In this document: positions 38,451-47,559 of the stretch, piece after piece | Numbering within the stretch: the stretch's first letter is position 1 | Layout of the letters: every line of letters begins with the position of its first letter | Source of the DNA: Gardnerella greenwoodii 00703Dmash | GTDB lineage: Bacteria > Actinomycetota > Actinomycetes > Actinomycetales > Bifidobacteriaceae | DNA length: 64,000 nt | Direction of reading: 5' to 3' | Assembly: GCF_000263635.1 (NCBI RefSeq) | Contig: NZ_ADEV01000009.1 | Coordinates: forward strand, 401,661 to 465,660 | Translations under genes and position numbers: made by a program | Notes under the pieces: model-generated | What the model was told of the DNA's origin: nothing | The model's input: only the letters and a program-made list of their open reading frames with translations | The model's database searches: none

Positions 38451-38523
38451 TGCCCCCGACGCGACTCGAACGCGCAACCAACGGATTAGAAGGCCGTTGC
38501 TCTATCCTTTGAGCTACAGAGGC
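38451..38523 (-). tRNA. tRNA-Arg (TCT anticodon)
   Basis: A minus-strand cloverleaf has acceptor GCCTCTG/CGGGGGC with G-T pairs, D-arm AGCTCAAAGGATAGAGC, anticodon loop CTTCTAA (TCT), T-arm GCGCGTTCGAGTCGCGT and discriminator A. CCA is not encoded. Confidence 0.92.
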
Positions 38524-38625
38524 AAACAAATGGCTATTATATCAAAACGGCACTATCAACGCGCCTTAAAAACAGAAAATAACAGAAATCGCCTATAAAA
38601 GTCGCCTATAAAACTTACAAAAACA

Positions 38626-39819
38626 CTACTCAATAATCCACGCAAGCGACATTAACACCGCAAGGAAGAACACGTTCACAATCGTGTACGTAAGCAAATA
38701 ACGTCCCCTATGCTCAGGATACTGATGCGTAATTCCCTTGTAAGAAATAAGCGAAGCCATAGAAGCAATAAGCGTACCCATTCCGCCAAGATTCGTACCA
38801 ATAATCAGCATCTTCCACTGATCACAGAATCCCGAAAGCAAAATCGTCGTTGGCACATTACTAATAAACTGGCTTGAAGCCACAGAAACTTCCATAGGAT
38901 GCGACCCAACCCACATTTGTGCAAGATCACTAAAGCCTGGAACTCTGCGCATATTGCCAATAAAAATAAAGAACATAATAAATGTAAGCGGAAGAGCCCA
39001 ATCAAGCACGCGGAAAACATGACGGTCGCAAAGAAGGAAAGCCACCACCATAATCACAACCATAATCCAATCCGGAATCCAACCGCTAACACCGCACAAG
39101 CAAACCACAAAAAGCAGGCTGTAAACAATAACACGCCAACGAGTAAAGCTCATACCGTAGCCCATAACGCGAATCTCATCCGGCTGCGGATGTCCATGCG
39201 AAGGCGCAAGCACGCTCTGCTCAATATCGTCACCATGCAAACCTGCAAACTGATCAACTTTGCGAGACTTAAAGAACACAAAAGCAAACACAATCATAAG
39301 CACCGCAGCAGTAACCGTATACGGTGCCATAATCGTCAAAAAGTCTTTAGTAGACATATGCGTTAGCGCTTTTAAGTACAAGTTATGCGCATTGCCAATA
39401 GGCGTAAGCATGCTTCCAACATTTGCGCCAATAGTCATAAGCGTGATTACAAGAATCGAACGTTTTTCAGCATTTGCCATAACAAGCACGGAAAGCGCAA
39501 ACGGCACGAAAGTCACAAGCGCAACGTCATTCGTAATAAGCATTGACGAAAAGAACGTTAGCGACATAAGCACAATCACAAGCCCGCGCTCAGTTCTAAC
39601 GTGCCTTAAAAGACGCGCGCCAATCGCACGAAATACACCAATGCGTTGGAATCCACACACAACCATCATTAGGCAAACAAGCTGAGAAATTGTGTTCACG
39701 TGAATATAGCCAAGATATTGCCAATCAGGAGGCACGAAAAAACAAGAAATAATCGCTAAAATAGCCGCAACAATAAGAATGGTTTCACACTTGACCAGAT
39801 TCAACAGCCAGCGCTTCAT
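38626..39819 (-). CDS. ArsB/NhaD-type anion permease (ion transporter superfamily)
   Basis: The roughly 397-residue polytopic membrane protein has about ten hydrophobic helices. The SLC13/ArsB-like motif MLITNDVALVTFVPFALSVL lies near residue 75, and ANVGSMLTPIGNAHNLYL near 115. The symmetric second half has FISNVPTTILLSG and TNLGGMGTLIASMAS. Substrate could be arsenite, citrate/dicarboxylate or Na+/H+; no arsR or arsC is adjacent. I chose the second of two adjacent ATGs (39819), as GGAGG lies 5 nt upstream; a start at 39927 would add an unrelated stretch. Confidence 0.82.
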   Translation of the reverse strand: MKRWLLNLVKCETILIVAAILAIISCFFVPPDWQYLGYIHVNTISQLVCLMMVVCGFQRIGVFRAIGARLLRHVRTERGLVIVLMSLTFFSSMLITNDVALVTFVPFALSVLVMANAEKRSILVITLMTIGANVGSMLTPIGNAHNLYLKALTHMSTKDFLTIMAPYTVTAAVLMIVFAFVFFKSRKVDQFAGLHGDDIEQSVLAPSHGHPQPDEIRVMGYGMSFTRWRVIVYSLLFVVCLCGVSGWIPDWIMVVIMVVAFLLCDRHVFRVLDWALPLTFIMFFIFIGNMRRVPGFSDLAQMWVGSHPMEVSVASSQFISNVPTTILLSGFCDQWKMLIIGTNLGGMGTLIASMASLISYKGITHQYPEHRGRYLLTYTIVNVFFLAVLMSLAWIIE

Positions 39820-40093
39820 CATTCCTCCGTAAGGCAGTAAACACAATGCTCCTATTGTACTAGAAACCCAGTCCCACAAACAGGTTAAACTCCCGACAAA
39901 ATCGTTGCAATAGCAATAAATTAGCAACTATTAATAGCGTGATTTAGCCTAAAGTAGCTAACACAAAATTCCGCCCTTTTTTGTGACACGCGCATAAGCA
40001 AAGCATGTCGCAAAAGACAGGAATACGTATATTATGTAGAAAAGAATTTGTTGGAAATGAACAAATAATTATTTACTACATAAGAAGCGGAAT

Positions 40094-41845
40094 ATGTTTG
40101 AAACACAAGAAACAGAAAATAAGAAGATTGAACAAAAACTTGCTCGCCAAAAGCATCTTCGCGAAAACCACAAGCGCAACACTGCAGATTTAATTGTTGA
40201 ATGCTTAGTAAATGAAGGCGTTGAAGTAGTTTTCGGTATTCCGGGTGAGGAAAATATTCCACTTCTTGAAGCAATTGAGCGCGACGGCCGCATTCGTTTT
40301 GTACTTACTCGCCACGAGCAGGGCGCCGGTTTTATGGCAGCAACATACGCTCATATTACAGGAAAGCCGGGCGTATGCTTAGCAACTTTAGGCCCTGGAG
40401 CATTGAATTTAACGCTTCCTGTAGCTCAAGCAAACGCAAGCACTACCCCGCTTGTGGCAATTTGCGCACAAGGTAATGTTTCTAGACTTTATAAGGAATC
40501 TCATCAGATTATTGATTTAGTTGCGCTCTTCCAGCCGATTACGCAATGGTCTTCTATGATGCTTGCTCCAGAATCCGCGCCGGAAATGGTTCGAAAAGCT
40601 TTCTCTATTGCCGGCCGCAATCGTCCGGGAGCAACCTGCCTTGTTATTCCGGAAGATATTAGCGAAATGCAAGCGCCTGCAGACGCGAAGCCGCTTCCAC
40701 TGCCGCATCCACTTCACATTATGCCAGCTCCGGACACTATTGAAGAAGCCGCTCAAATTATTAGTAAAGCAAAGCAGCCTATTATTTTAGCTGGAAATGG
40801 TGTTGCGCGATCTCACGCAGAAAATCAGCTTCTTGCGTTTGCTGAGCAGCTTAATGTGCCGGTCGCAACTACTTTTGAAGGAAAAGGCGTTTTCCCAGAT
40901 AATCATCCGAATGCGCTTGGAGTCGTTGGATTTATGCATCGCGACTACGAAAACTTCGCTTTTGACACGGCTGATTTGATTATTGCCGTAGGTTTTTCAA
41001 TTCAACAATTTGATCCTAAGAAAATCAACCCGAATATTGATAAAACTATTATTCACATCAATACTTTTGTGGAAGATACCGACGCGCACTACCCTACTGC
41101 GCTGAATATTATGGCAAATATTGGCCAAACGCTTAAAACTCTTACAGCAGTATTAAAGACGCGCAACGTAACTTTCGACGTAAGTCACCCTCGTATTCGA
41201 CAACTACTTACGGAAGAATTACATTCTTGCGAAAACGACGAAAGTATGCCAATGAAACCTCAGCGCGTAGTTTACGATATTCGCCGCGCTGTTCCTGAAG
41301 GCACGAAGGTGCTTGTAGATACGGGCGCTTTGAAAATGTGGATGGCACGCTTGTACCCAACTATGCACCCGAATACTTGCATAATCGACAACAGTCTTTC
41401 TACTATGGCTTGGACGCTTCCGGGTGCTGTTGGAGCTTCGTTTATTCGCGATATTGGCGGCAAAATGAACGCAAAACCAGTTTTGGCCGTAATGGGCGAC
41501 GGAAGCTTTATGATGAACGTGCAAGAGATTGAAACAGCTGTGCGCGTTGGAAGTCGCATGGTTGTTCTTGTTTGGGAAGATAACGCGTACGGCTTGATTA
41601 AGTGGAAGATGGAGCTTCACGCAGGCGAGCACGAGTACGTTGATTTCCATAATCCGGACGTGCCAAAACTGGCGGAAAGCTTTGGCGCGCGCGGTCACGC
41701 TGTTAAAAAGCCGGAAGATTTGTACAATATGCTTCGCGCTGCTTTGGAGCAGGAAAGCGGAGTGGACGTGATTTCTTGCCCGGTTGACTACAGCGAGAAT
41801 ATGAAGCTTATTGAGAAGCTCGGTGATATTGACTTTAGTAACTGA
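40094..41845 (+). CDS. alsS: Acetolactate synthase, catabolic (AlsS-like)
   Basis: This ThDP enzyme condenses two pyruvates to acetolactate. The 583-residue protein has FGIPGEENIPLLEA and catalytic Glu in LTRHEQGAGFMA (near 78), and ThDP/Mg motif GDGSFMMNVQEIETA near 473. The C-terminal segment YVDFHNPDVPKLAESFGARG and PVDYSEN resembles Bacillus AlsS more than anabolic IlvB. A charged extension of about 30 residues precedes the fold. No ilvN or alsD (acetolactate decarboxylase) is adjacent, so the fate of acetolactate is unclear. The 274-bp gap to the divergent permease gene holds no recognised gene. Confidence 0.88.
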   Translation: MFETQETENKKIEQKLARQKHLRENHKRNTADLIVECLVNEGVEVVFGIPGEENIPLLEAIERDGRIRFVLTRHEQGAGFMAATYAHITGKPGVCLATLGPGALNLTLPVAQANASTTPLVAICAQGNVSRLYKESHQIIDLVALFQPITQWSSMMLAPESAPEMVRKAFSIAGRNRPGATCLVIPEDISEMQAPADAKPLPLPHPLHIMPAPDTIEEAAQIISKAKQPIILAGNGVARSHAENQLLAFAEQLNVPVATTFEGKGVFPDNHPNALGVVGFMHRDYENFAFDTADLIIAVGFSIQQFDPKKINPNIDKTIIHINTFVEDTDAHYPTALNIMANIGQTLKTLTAVLKTRNVTFDVSHPRIRQLLTEELHSCENDESMPMKPQRVVYDIRRAVPEGTKVLVDTGALKMWMARLYPTMHPNTCIIDNSLSTMAWTLPGAVGASFIRDIGGKMNAKPVLAVMGDGSFMMNVQEIETAVRVGSRMVVLVWEDNAYGLIKWKMELHAGEHEYVDFHNPDVPKLAESFGARGHAVKKPEDLYNMLRAALEQESGVDVISCPVDYSENMKLIEKLGDIDFSN

Positions 41846-41849
41846 CGCT

Positions 41850-42063
41850 ACGCTCCAAACGTGCGCAACTACCTGCTTGCGTTGAAAGCACACCGTGCTT
41901 AACGCTCGCGCGGATAACGCGCTCGCTACTGAGCTTGCGTTGAAAGCACACTGTGCTTTCAACTTGAGCAAGCTCACGCTCCGAGTTGCTTTCGCGCGCT
42001 AAATCGCTGCGCTAAAGCAGGTCGTCGCGCAAACGCGCGCAACTTATCTCACGTTTGGAGCGT
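41850..42063. mobile_element. MITE-like 214-bp element with 14-bp terminal inverted repeats
   Basis: ACGCTCCAAACGTG (41850-41863) and CACGTTTGGAGCGT (42050-42063) are exact inverse copies bounding the alsS-dnaG convergent gap. Inside are a 26-bp direct repeat (41875-41900 and 41933-41958, 25/26 identical) and a large hairpin: GAGCTTGC (41931-41938) with GCAAGCTC (41968-41975), and GTTGAAAGCACA with TGTGCTTTCAAC. It is richer in G+C than its surroundings. No ORF and no clear target duplication. A related end occurs at 59303-59333. The hairpin could also serve as terminator. Confidence 0.5.
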
Positions 42064-42074
42064 TCGTGGCTATA

Positions 42075-44147
42075 CTACATGATTTGCGACTGCAAGTTTT
42101 TGCGAGCAGCTTCCATTGAGGTAATCTTCCCTAGAAGCTCAAGCTTTTCCTGACCATCCTTAAGCTTCGCCATACGCGCTCGAGCTGCACCAATTCTACG
42201 CATAAAACCAACGTCTAAAAGTCGAATAAGCAGCTCGTTCGCATACTTGCTTTCTGCAGCAGTAGCTTTTCGCAAAACATCCGAAGGAGATCCGTTTGAA
42301 GATTGCTGATTCTGCCGATTGCCGGCATCTTCTAACGAGTCTGAAGCCGCAGGAAGCGGCAATGGCATTACCGAAAGTTCCGTAATAACAGACTCCAGCA
42401 AAGGTCCAGCCGCTTTAGTCATCATATGCAACCACAATCCTTGCGTAACGTTGCCAGTCGGCAATCCTCCCGCAGCAACAAACGCTTGAAACAGCGTTCT
42501 AAATACTGGAGTAATAAAATTATTTAACGTCAATTTTGCAAATAATTGTTCGTTAAACGCAAGCGGAACTTGCAGAAGCAAAGCCATAAACTGCTGCTCG
42601 CACATGAATACAGCATCATCAACACGATAATAACGCTGATTTTGCGCAGCACTTCGAACAATAGCCATTCTAGAGACTTTAGAATCTGCATCACGCTCAG
42701 CAGCCTGCGGCAAGCCAGCAGGAGTAGCGGTATACCTAGATGCGTAAGCGTCGTCGTCTCGAACTTGCAAACGACGGCGAGAAGCCTCAACTTCCCTACG
42801 CATAACAGCTAAATCAACTCCAATTGCGCGCACAGCTTTGCGAGCATACAAGTCAAGAAGCGAACGGTCGCGAATCTGCGCAATAAGAGGAGCCACAGCT
42901 TTCACCGCACCCATTTGGCCAGTCGTGAACGAAGTATCAAAACGATTGATAACAGTGTTAATAACAAAGTCATAAAGCGGACTTGCGTGCGAAACAAGCG
43001 AGCGCACAGCGTCGTCACCGCGCTGAATGCGCAAATCGCAAGGATCAAGATTATTGTCTGCTACAGCAACAAAAGTTTGCGTCAAAAATGCAGAATCTAA
43101 GCCAAAAGCGTGAAGCGCAGCCTTCTGACCGGCAGCATCACCATCAAAAGTAAAAACAATTCGCGAGCTTACAGACTGACCATCCACTTTTAGAGGACCA
43201 ACAAGCTGAATTGCACCCAAAGAATCATCAGCAATAAGGCGGCGCACAATCTTCGCATGTTCAACGCCGAAAGCAGTTCCGCAAGTAGCAACTGCAGTAT
43301 CAACACCAGCTAAATGGCAGGCCATAACGTCCGTGTAGCCTTCAACAATTACAACTTGACGCTTTTTAACAATATTTGCTTTAGCTAAGTCAATTCCGTA
43401 CAAAACTTGCGTTTTTCGATACAGCGCAGTGTCGGGAGTGTTAATATACTTTGCGCTAATAGAATCGTCGTCGTAAAGCTTGCGAGCGCCAAAGCCAAGA
43501 GTTCTACCAGTCGAGTCGCGAATAGGCCAAGTTAATCGGCCACGGAAGTAGTCGTATATTCCGCGCTGACCGAGTCTAGCAAGACCCGCGTCGAGAAGCT
43601 CTTGACGCGTAAAACCTTTATTTGCTAAGTATCTAACTAAATTATCCCAGCCTTTAGGGGCGTAACCGCAAGAAAAACGCGCACTTTGCTGAGGAGTAAA
43701 GTTTCGCCCGGCAAGCAATTCGCGCGCGGCAGCAGCTTCCTCAGTATTAAGATTTGAAACGAAAAACTTTTGAGCTTCCTCATTTGCTTCTAAAAGCCTG
43801 GCTCGCTTAGAACCGTGCGATTGAGATTCGCCTTTTTCCGCCTGCTGGTAGTGCATTTCAATATGGTAGCGATCCGCCAAAAACTCAACAGCTTCGCGAA
43901 AATCAATGTTTTCTTTCTGCTCAACATACTTAAAAACGTCGCCGCCTGCGCCGCATCCGAAGCAGTGCCACACGCCCAAGCTTGGACGCACGCTAAAACT
44001 AGGCGTTTTTTCATCGTGGAATGGGCAAAGACCTACGAAAGTGCCAGTTCCCGAAGGCTTAAGCGTAACCGTTGCAGACACAATATCGTACAAATCTGCC
44101 ACAGCGCGCACGCGCTCAATATCTTCTTTTGCGATCATTCCAACCAT
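42075..44147 (-). CDS. dnaG: DNA primase
   Basis: DnaG makes RNA primers for replication. The 690-residue protein has an N-terminal zinc finger (CPFH...CFGCGAGGD, residues 41-70) and the catalytic core with RLTWPIRDSTGRTLGFGARKL. TOPRIM motifs are VVIVEGYTDVMA (near 270) and FTFDGDAAGQKA (near 330). A C-terminal DnaB-binding domain has low conservation. The start at 44147 is an ATG without a strong ribosome binding site; an in-frame ATG three codons later is equally possible. It is divergent from the PASTA protein gene across 173 bp. Confidence 0.96.
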   Translation of the reverse strand: MVGMIAKEDIERVRAVADLYDIVSATVTLKPSGTGTFVGLCPFHDEKTPSFSVRPSLGVWHCFGCGAGGDVFKYVEQKENIDFREAVEFLADRYHIEMHYQQAEKGESQSHGSKRARLLEANEEAQKFFVSNLNTEEAAAARELLAGRNFTPQQSARFSCGYAPKGWDNLVRYLANKGFTRQELLDAGLARLGQRGIYDYFRGRLTWPIRDSTGRTLGFGARKLYDDDSISAKYINTPDTALYRKTQVLYGIDLAKANIVKKRQVVIVEGYTDVMACHLAGVDTAVATCGTAFGVEHAKIVRRLIADDSLGAIQLVGPLKVDGQSVSSRIVFTFDGDAAGQKAALHAFGLDSAFLTQTFVAVADNNLDPCDLRIQRGDDAVRSLVSHASPLYDFVINTVINRFDTSFTTGQMGAVKAVAPLIAQIRDRSLLDLYARKAVRAIGVDLAVMRREVEASRRRLQVRDDDAYASRYTATPAGLPQAAERDADSKVSRMAIVRSAAQNQRYYRVDDAVFMCEQQFMALLLQVPLAFNEQLFAKLTLNNFITPVFRTLFQAFVAAGGLPTGNVTQGLWLHMMTKAAGPLLESVITELSVMPLPLPAASDSLEDAGNRQNQQSSNGSPSDVLRKATAAESKYANELLIRLLDVGFMRRIGAARARMAKLKDGQEKLELLGKITSMEAARKNLQSQIM

Positions 44148-44320
44148 GGTATCTAGCTTATCGCAAACCGGCGGCGAGTGGTATTGGAGTTATTGGAAAC
44201 ATTTGCCGTGTATTTCCCCGGCGTTTGTTTCCGTATTAAAAAATCAAGTAAGTAGCTGTAGTATAGAAAATAGAATTCATTTTATAAATGAGATTGTTGA
44301 GTGCGTGATAGAAGGTTTCG

Positions 44321-46123
44321 ATGTTTTGTATAAATTGCGGAAATAAGATTGATGAGGGAGATAAGTTCTGCGGTTTTTGTGGGGCTGTAGTTGAAAGTGA
44401 AGTTAATCCTCAAGGTCAGCAGCCTCAGTCACAACCGCAGCAACTGTCTTACCAATCGCAACTGACATACCAGCAGCAGCCCCAACCGCAGTACCAGCCG
44501 CCGCAAAACTCTCAACCAAATCCCGCAAAAGAAACAAGCTCAAACAAAGCCAATCTTCTTAACAATCGCAAGCGTCTTGCAATTATGATTACCAGCATTG
44601 TCCTGTCGGTAGTGCTTATTCTTGCCGGAACAGTCTGGTATTTCACTAGAAACACTTCTACTACTTTTATGGGCTTAAATTCAAATCCGGAAGTAATCCC
44701 TAAAGCAAAAGCTGGAGACAATGCGGACAAAGTTGTAAAATCCTTGGAAAATAAGGGTTTCCGTACGAAAATTATAGACGAGTTTGGCGGCAAAAAGAAG
44801 GGCAACTTCCTCCGATACGCAAACGTTAAGCCGGGTTCTAAAGTGTCAACTAAAACAGTTGTAAAAATTCTAAGATCTAAAGGCCCTGGCGTTCCAGCAA
44901 AAGGCGTTGTTGGCGTAAGTTTAGAAAATGCTAAGAAAATTGTGAAGTCAATGGGCGTTCCAGTAAAACTGCATCGTGTGCCTTCTACCGATGCTGCCGA
45001 CGGTAAGATTGTTGCGTCTATCCCGATGCCTGGAAACGCTGTTGGTAAAGACGGCGTAATAAATATTGCTGTTGGCGAAAACACTGATGGCGTGCCGGTT
45101 GACGTGTTTGGGTTAGATAAAGACAAAGCCAAGGACATGCTATCTTCTAAGCCTTTCAGCGTGGATCTTCGCCCGAAGTTCTCGTCTGCAAAATATTTTG
45201 GCAAAATCGTTGGCGCCTACCCAGCTTTGGGCACTAAAGGAAATCCTAAAGCCGTAACGCTTTACTATGGTGTTGACGCATCCAAAACAAAAGATGTAGT
45301 GACTAAGCCAATGGATTACGTCGATCAAACGGCTTATCTTGTGCAACGAGCTGGTTCTTTCGTTGGCAAATGGTGCACGAAGAGTGGCAACTGCATAAAT
45401 CTTCTTCCATATGTAGCTACAAATGGTTACGAGGAAGAAAATATTCATGGCGTTATGACGGAAGAAGTTGCCAAAAGCGGTTCTGTTAATAGCAGTTCAA
45501 TTGTCAACAGAGATATAGATGTTCTTTATATGAGTACCTGGGGTCAAGACCCTTCTGGTTATGCTATATATGATAAAAATATTGAAAATACAAAATACAT
45601 GAAAAACAATCTTGTTTCTGGAGATACAGGCGCAGTTGAATTATATGCCGGAAGGGATTCGGCGCGCTGCGATGGACATGTTATTCATAATTTTGATGAC
45701 CCTTCCCTGTGCGTAGACGGTAAGTATATTGACGGAGAAAGGCTTTTAGACGACAGTGATTATAGTGATGAAATGAGGCAAAGTCCAGGCATCCACACTG
45801 GATACTACTACGTTATGCAAGATTTTATGGTGGTTGTTCCTGTTGGTGCGAAGTTTGATGAGCTTTTAAATAGCGGATATTTCGCTGGAAAAGTTGAGAA
45901 TAAGCCGGATTTGACGCGACCATTTATTTTGCGCAGGAATCCTAAATTGTATAAGCAGACGCGAGTTGATTTACCTAAACATACTTATCCTGAGTGGAGT
46001 CCGTTTATTCCTAGTATAAAAGGACGCGCTGTTCCGTTCGCACCTGCACCAGACGATTCAAACGCGTACTATCTTGTGGAAGAGCCTTTCGACTGGAGTG
46101 CAAATCCTAGCGAATCGTTGTAA
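44321..46123 (+). CDS. Zinc-ribbon, single-pass membrane protein with PASTA-type repeats
   Basis: The 600-residue protein has an unusual layout. A zinc ribbon (Cys3, Cys6, Cys17, Cys20) and a Gln/Pro-rich linker to residue 70 are cytoplasmic. One membrane helix follows (about 85-108), then three PASTA-like repeats (about 120-330; VIPKAKAGDNADKVVKSLENKGF; KGVVGVSLENAKKIVKSMG; VDVFGLDKDKAKDMLSS). The roughly 260-residue extracellular C-terminal domain has several Cys and no recognised family. PASTA repeats bind peptidoglycan or muropeptides in kinases and penicillin-binding proteins, but no kinase or transpeptidase is present here. Function unknown; a wall-sensing or scaffolding role is inference. 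Confidence 0.72.
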   Translation: MFCINCGNKIDEGDKFCGFCGAVVESEVNPQGQQPQSQPQQLSYQSQLTYQQQPQPQYQPPQNSQPNPAKETSSNKANLLNNRKRLAIMITSIVLSVVLILAGTVWYFTRNTSTTFMGLNSNPEVIPKAKAGDNADKVVKSLENKGFRTKIIDEFGGKKKGNFLRYANVKPGSKVSTKTVVKILRSKGPGVPAKGVVGVSLENAKKIVKSMGVPVKLHRVPSTDAADGKIVASIPMPGNAVGKDGVINIAVGENTDGVPVDVFGLDKDKAKDMLSSKPFSVDLRPKFSSAKYFGKIVGAYPALGTKGNPKAVTLYYGVDASKTKDVVTKPMDYVDQTAYLVQRAGSFVGKWCTKSGNCINLLPYVATNGYEEENIHGVMTEEVAKSGSVNSSSIVNRDIDVLYMSTWGQDPSGYAIYDKNIENTKYMKNNLVSGDTGAVELYAGRDSARCDGHVIHNFDDPSLCVDGKYIDGERLLDDSDYSDEMRQSPGIHTGYYYVMQDFMVVVPVGAKFDELLNSGYFAGKVENKPDLTRPFILRRNPKLYKQTRVDLPKHTYPEWSPFIPSIKGRAVPFAPAPDDSNAYYLVEEPFDWSANPSESL

Positions 46124-46210
46124 AGCGATCTAAGCACATAGTTTATTGCAAACAACAGTTTTCGCAAGAACTTGGCAAAAGAACCCAGCAAAAACACCCA
46201 GCAAAAGAAC

Positions 46211-47494
46211 CTAGCACAAGGCCGCGTGAAGAGTTGCTGCGGAACCGTCTGTTAAGCTTGCCACCTGGTCGATTGCAACGCGCAAACGCTCATCATCATT
46301 CGTGCACTCGTTCCAATCTCCCACAAACACGGCTTCCATAGCGTCGTGCGAACGCGGCGACTTGCTCATAAAAACTTCCACCAAATCCGTCAAAATCTTC
46401 TGCTCGCGCTTATAAACTTCACGCTCTCGAGGCGCGATTATAAAGTGCACTGCCAAACTTTTAAGTATTACAATTTCGTAGGAAGTATCTTCCGGAATCA
46501 CAAGGTTTGCGCGATAACGAACAAGTGGGCCGTCACCATAGCAAGCACGAGTAGCATGCTCAACAGAACTTGCGAAACGGCCGATAAGAGCGCTAGTAAT
46601 ATTTTTCAACTGCGCTAACGCTCGGCGTGAACCGTCGAAAGAATCCGGGAACATTGCGCGCTTCCTTAAACGCTGCAAAGCCGCCAAAAGTTTATCTACA
46701 TCCCAACGATTTCCATACCAGGCATGGGTTTCTTCAACAACTTTATCTACAACTTTTGAATCAGCAACTAAAGCAGGGTTAAAAGCGCCGGTTACAATCG
46801 CATCCTCAATATCGTGCACACTGTAAGCAATATCGTCCGAAAGATCCATTATCTGGCATTCCATCGGCCTGGTTTCGTTAGGAGCACCAATTTTCAGCCA
46901 TTCAAATACATCGCGATCATCCGGATACACGCAAAATTTAAGATCGCGCTCGCCTTTGTCGTGCGCTTTTGCTTCTTCTAATCCCCACGGATACTTCACT
47001 GCAGCATCCAATGCTGCGCGCGTAAGATTTACTCCTGCACTACTGCCGTTTTCACGAAAAACTTTCGGTTCCAAGCGTGTAAGTAGGCGAAGAGTTTGCG
47101 CGTTTCCTTCAAAACCACCAATATTTTTCGCCAATTCTGCGAGCGCACGCTCACCGTTGTGACCAAAAGGCGGGTGACCCAAGTCGTGAGACAAGCAAGC
47201 GCAATCAACAACATCCGGATCGCATCCAAGCATTGCTGCAATCTGTCTACCAATTTGCGCAACTTCCAAAGTATGCGTTAAACGAGTTCTGGCAAAATCA
47301 TCCGATCCTGCAACTAAAACCTGGCTTTTTGCACCCAATCTACGAAGCGCAGACGAGTGTATAATTCGCGCGCGATCTCTTTCAAAAGGCGTTCTAGCAC
47401 GAGTGTGATGAGGCTCGCTCGCCCAGCGCTCAGTGTCGTGCAAATCGTATTCGCCAACGACTTCGTTATCTGATGCAATTACTTCGTCGCACAT
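46211..47494 (-). CDS. dgt: Deoxyguanosinetriphosphate triphosphohydrolase-like protein
   Basis: This HD-domain enzyme hydrolyses dNTPs to deoxynucleoside and triphosphate. The 427-residue protein has RRLGAKSQVLVAGSDDFARTRLTHTLEVAQIGR near residue 50, HD motif LSHDLGHPPFGHNGE near 109, and DLSDDIAYSVHDIEDA near 220. GAGGTGC lies before the ATG. Just past the stop, 46173-46215 holds three imperfect copies of GCAAAAGAACCCA. alr lies upstream on the same strand, and dnaG two genes downstream, a common actinobacterial dgt-dnaG association. Confidence 0.93.
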   Translation of the reverse strand: MCDEVIASDNEVVGEYDLHDTERWASEPHHTRARTPFERDRARIIHSSALRRLGAKSQVLVAGSDDFARTRLTHTLEVAQIGRQIAAMLGCDPDVVDCACLSHDLGHPPFGHNGERALAELAKNIGGFEGNAQTLRLLTRLEPKVFRENGSSAGVNLTRAALDAAVKYPWGLEEAKAHDKGERDLKFCVYPDDRDVFEWLKIGAPNETRPMECQIMDLSDDIAYSVHDIEDAIVTGAFNPALVADSKVVDKVVEETHAWYGNRWDVDKLLAALQRLRKRAMFPDSFDGSRRALAQLKNITSALIGRFASSVEHATRACYGDGPLVRYRANLVIPEDTSYEIVILKSLAVHFIIAPREREVYKREQKILTDLVEVFMSKSPRSHDAMEAVFVGDWNECTNDDERLRVAIDQVASLTDGSAATLHAALC

Positions 47495-47559
47495 CTAGCA
47501 CCTCTTTTATTTGCAATTAAGACTATTTTATTAACCGTCTTAAAACAAGCAGTAACAAG

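Noticed and set aside
38626..39819. Arsenite efflux pump (ArsB) as a firm call
   Set aside because: The fold fits a broad ArsB/NhaD/SLC13 group and no arsenic genes are adjacent, so only the superfamily is claimed.
41850..42063. Insertion sequence with transposase
   Set aside because: At 214 bp there is no coding capacity, and no transposase gene occurs anywhere in the window.
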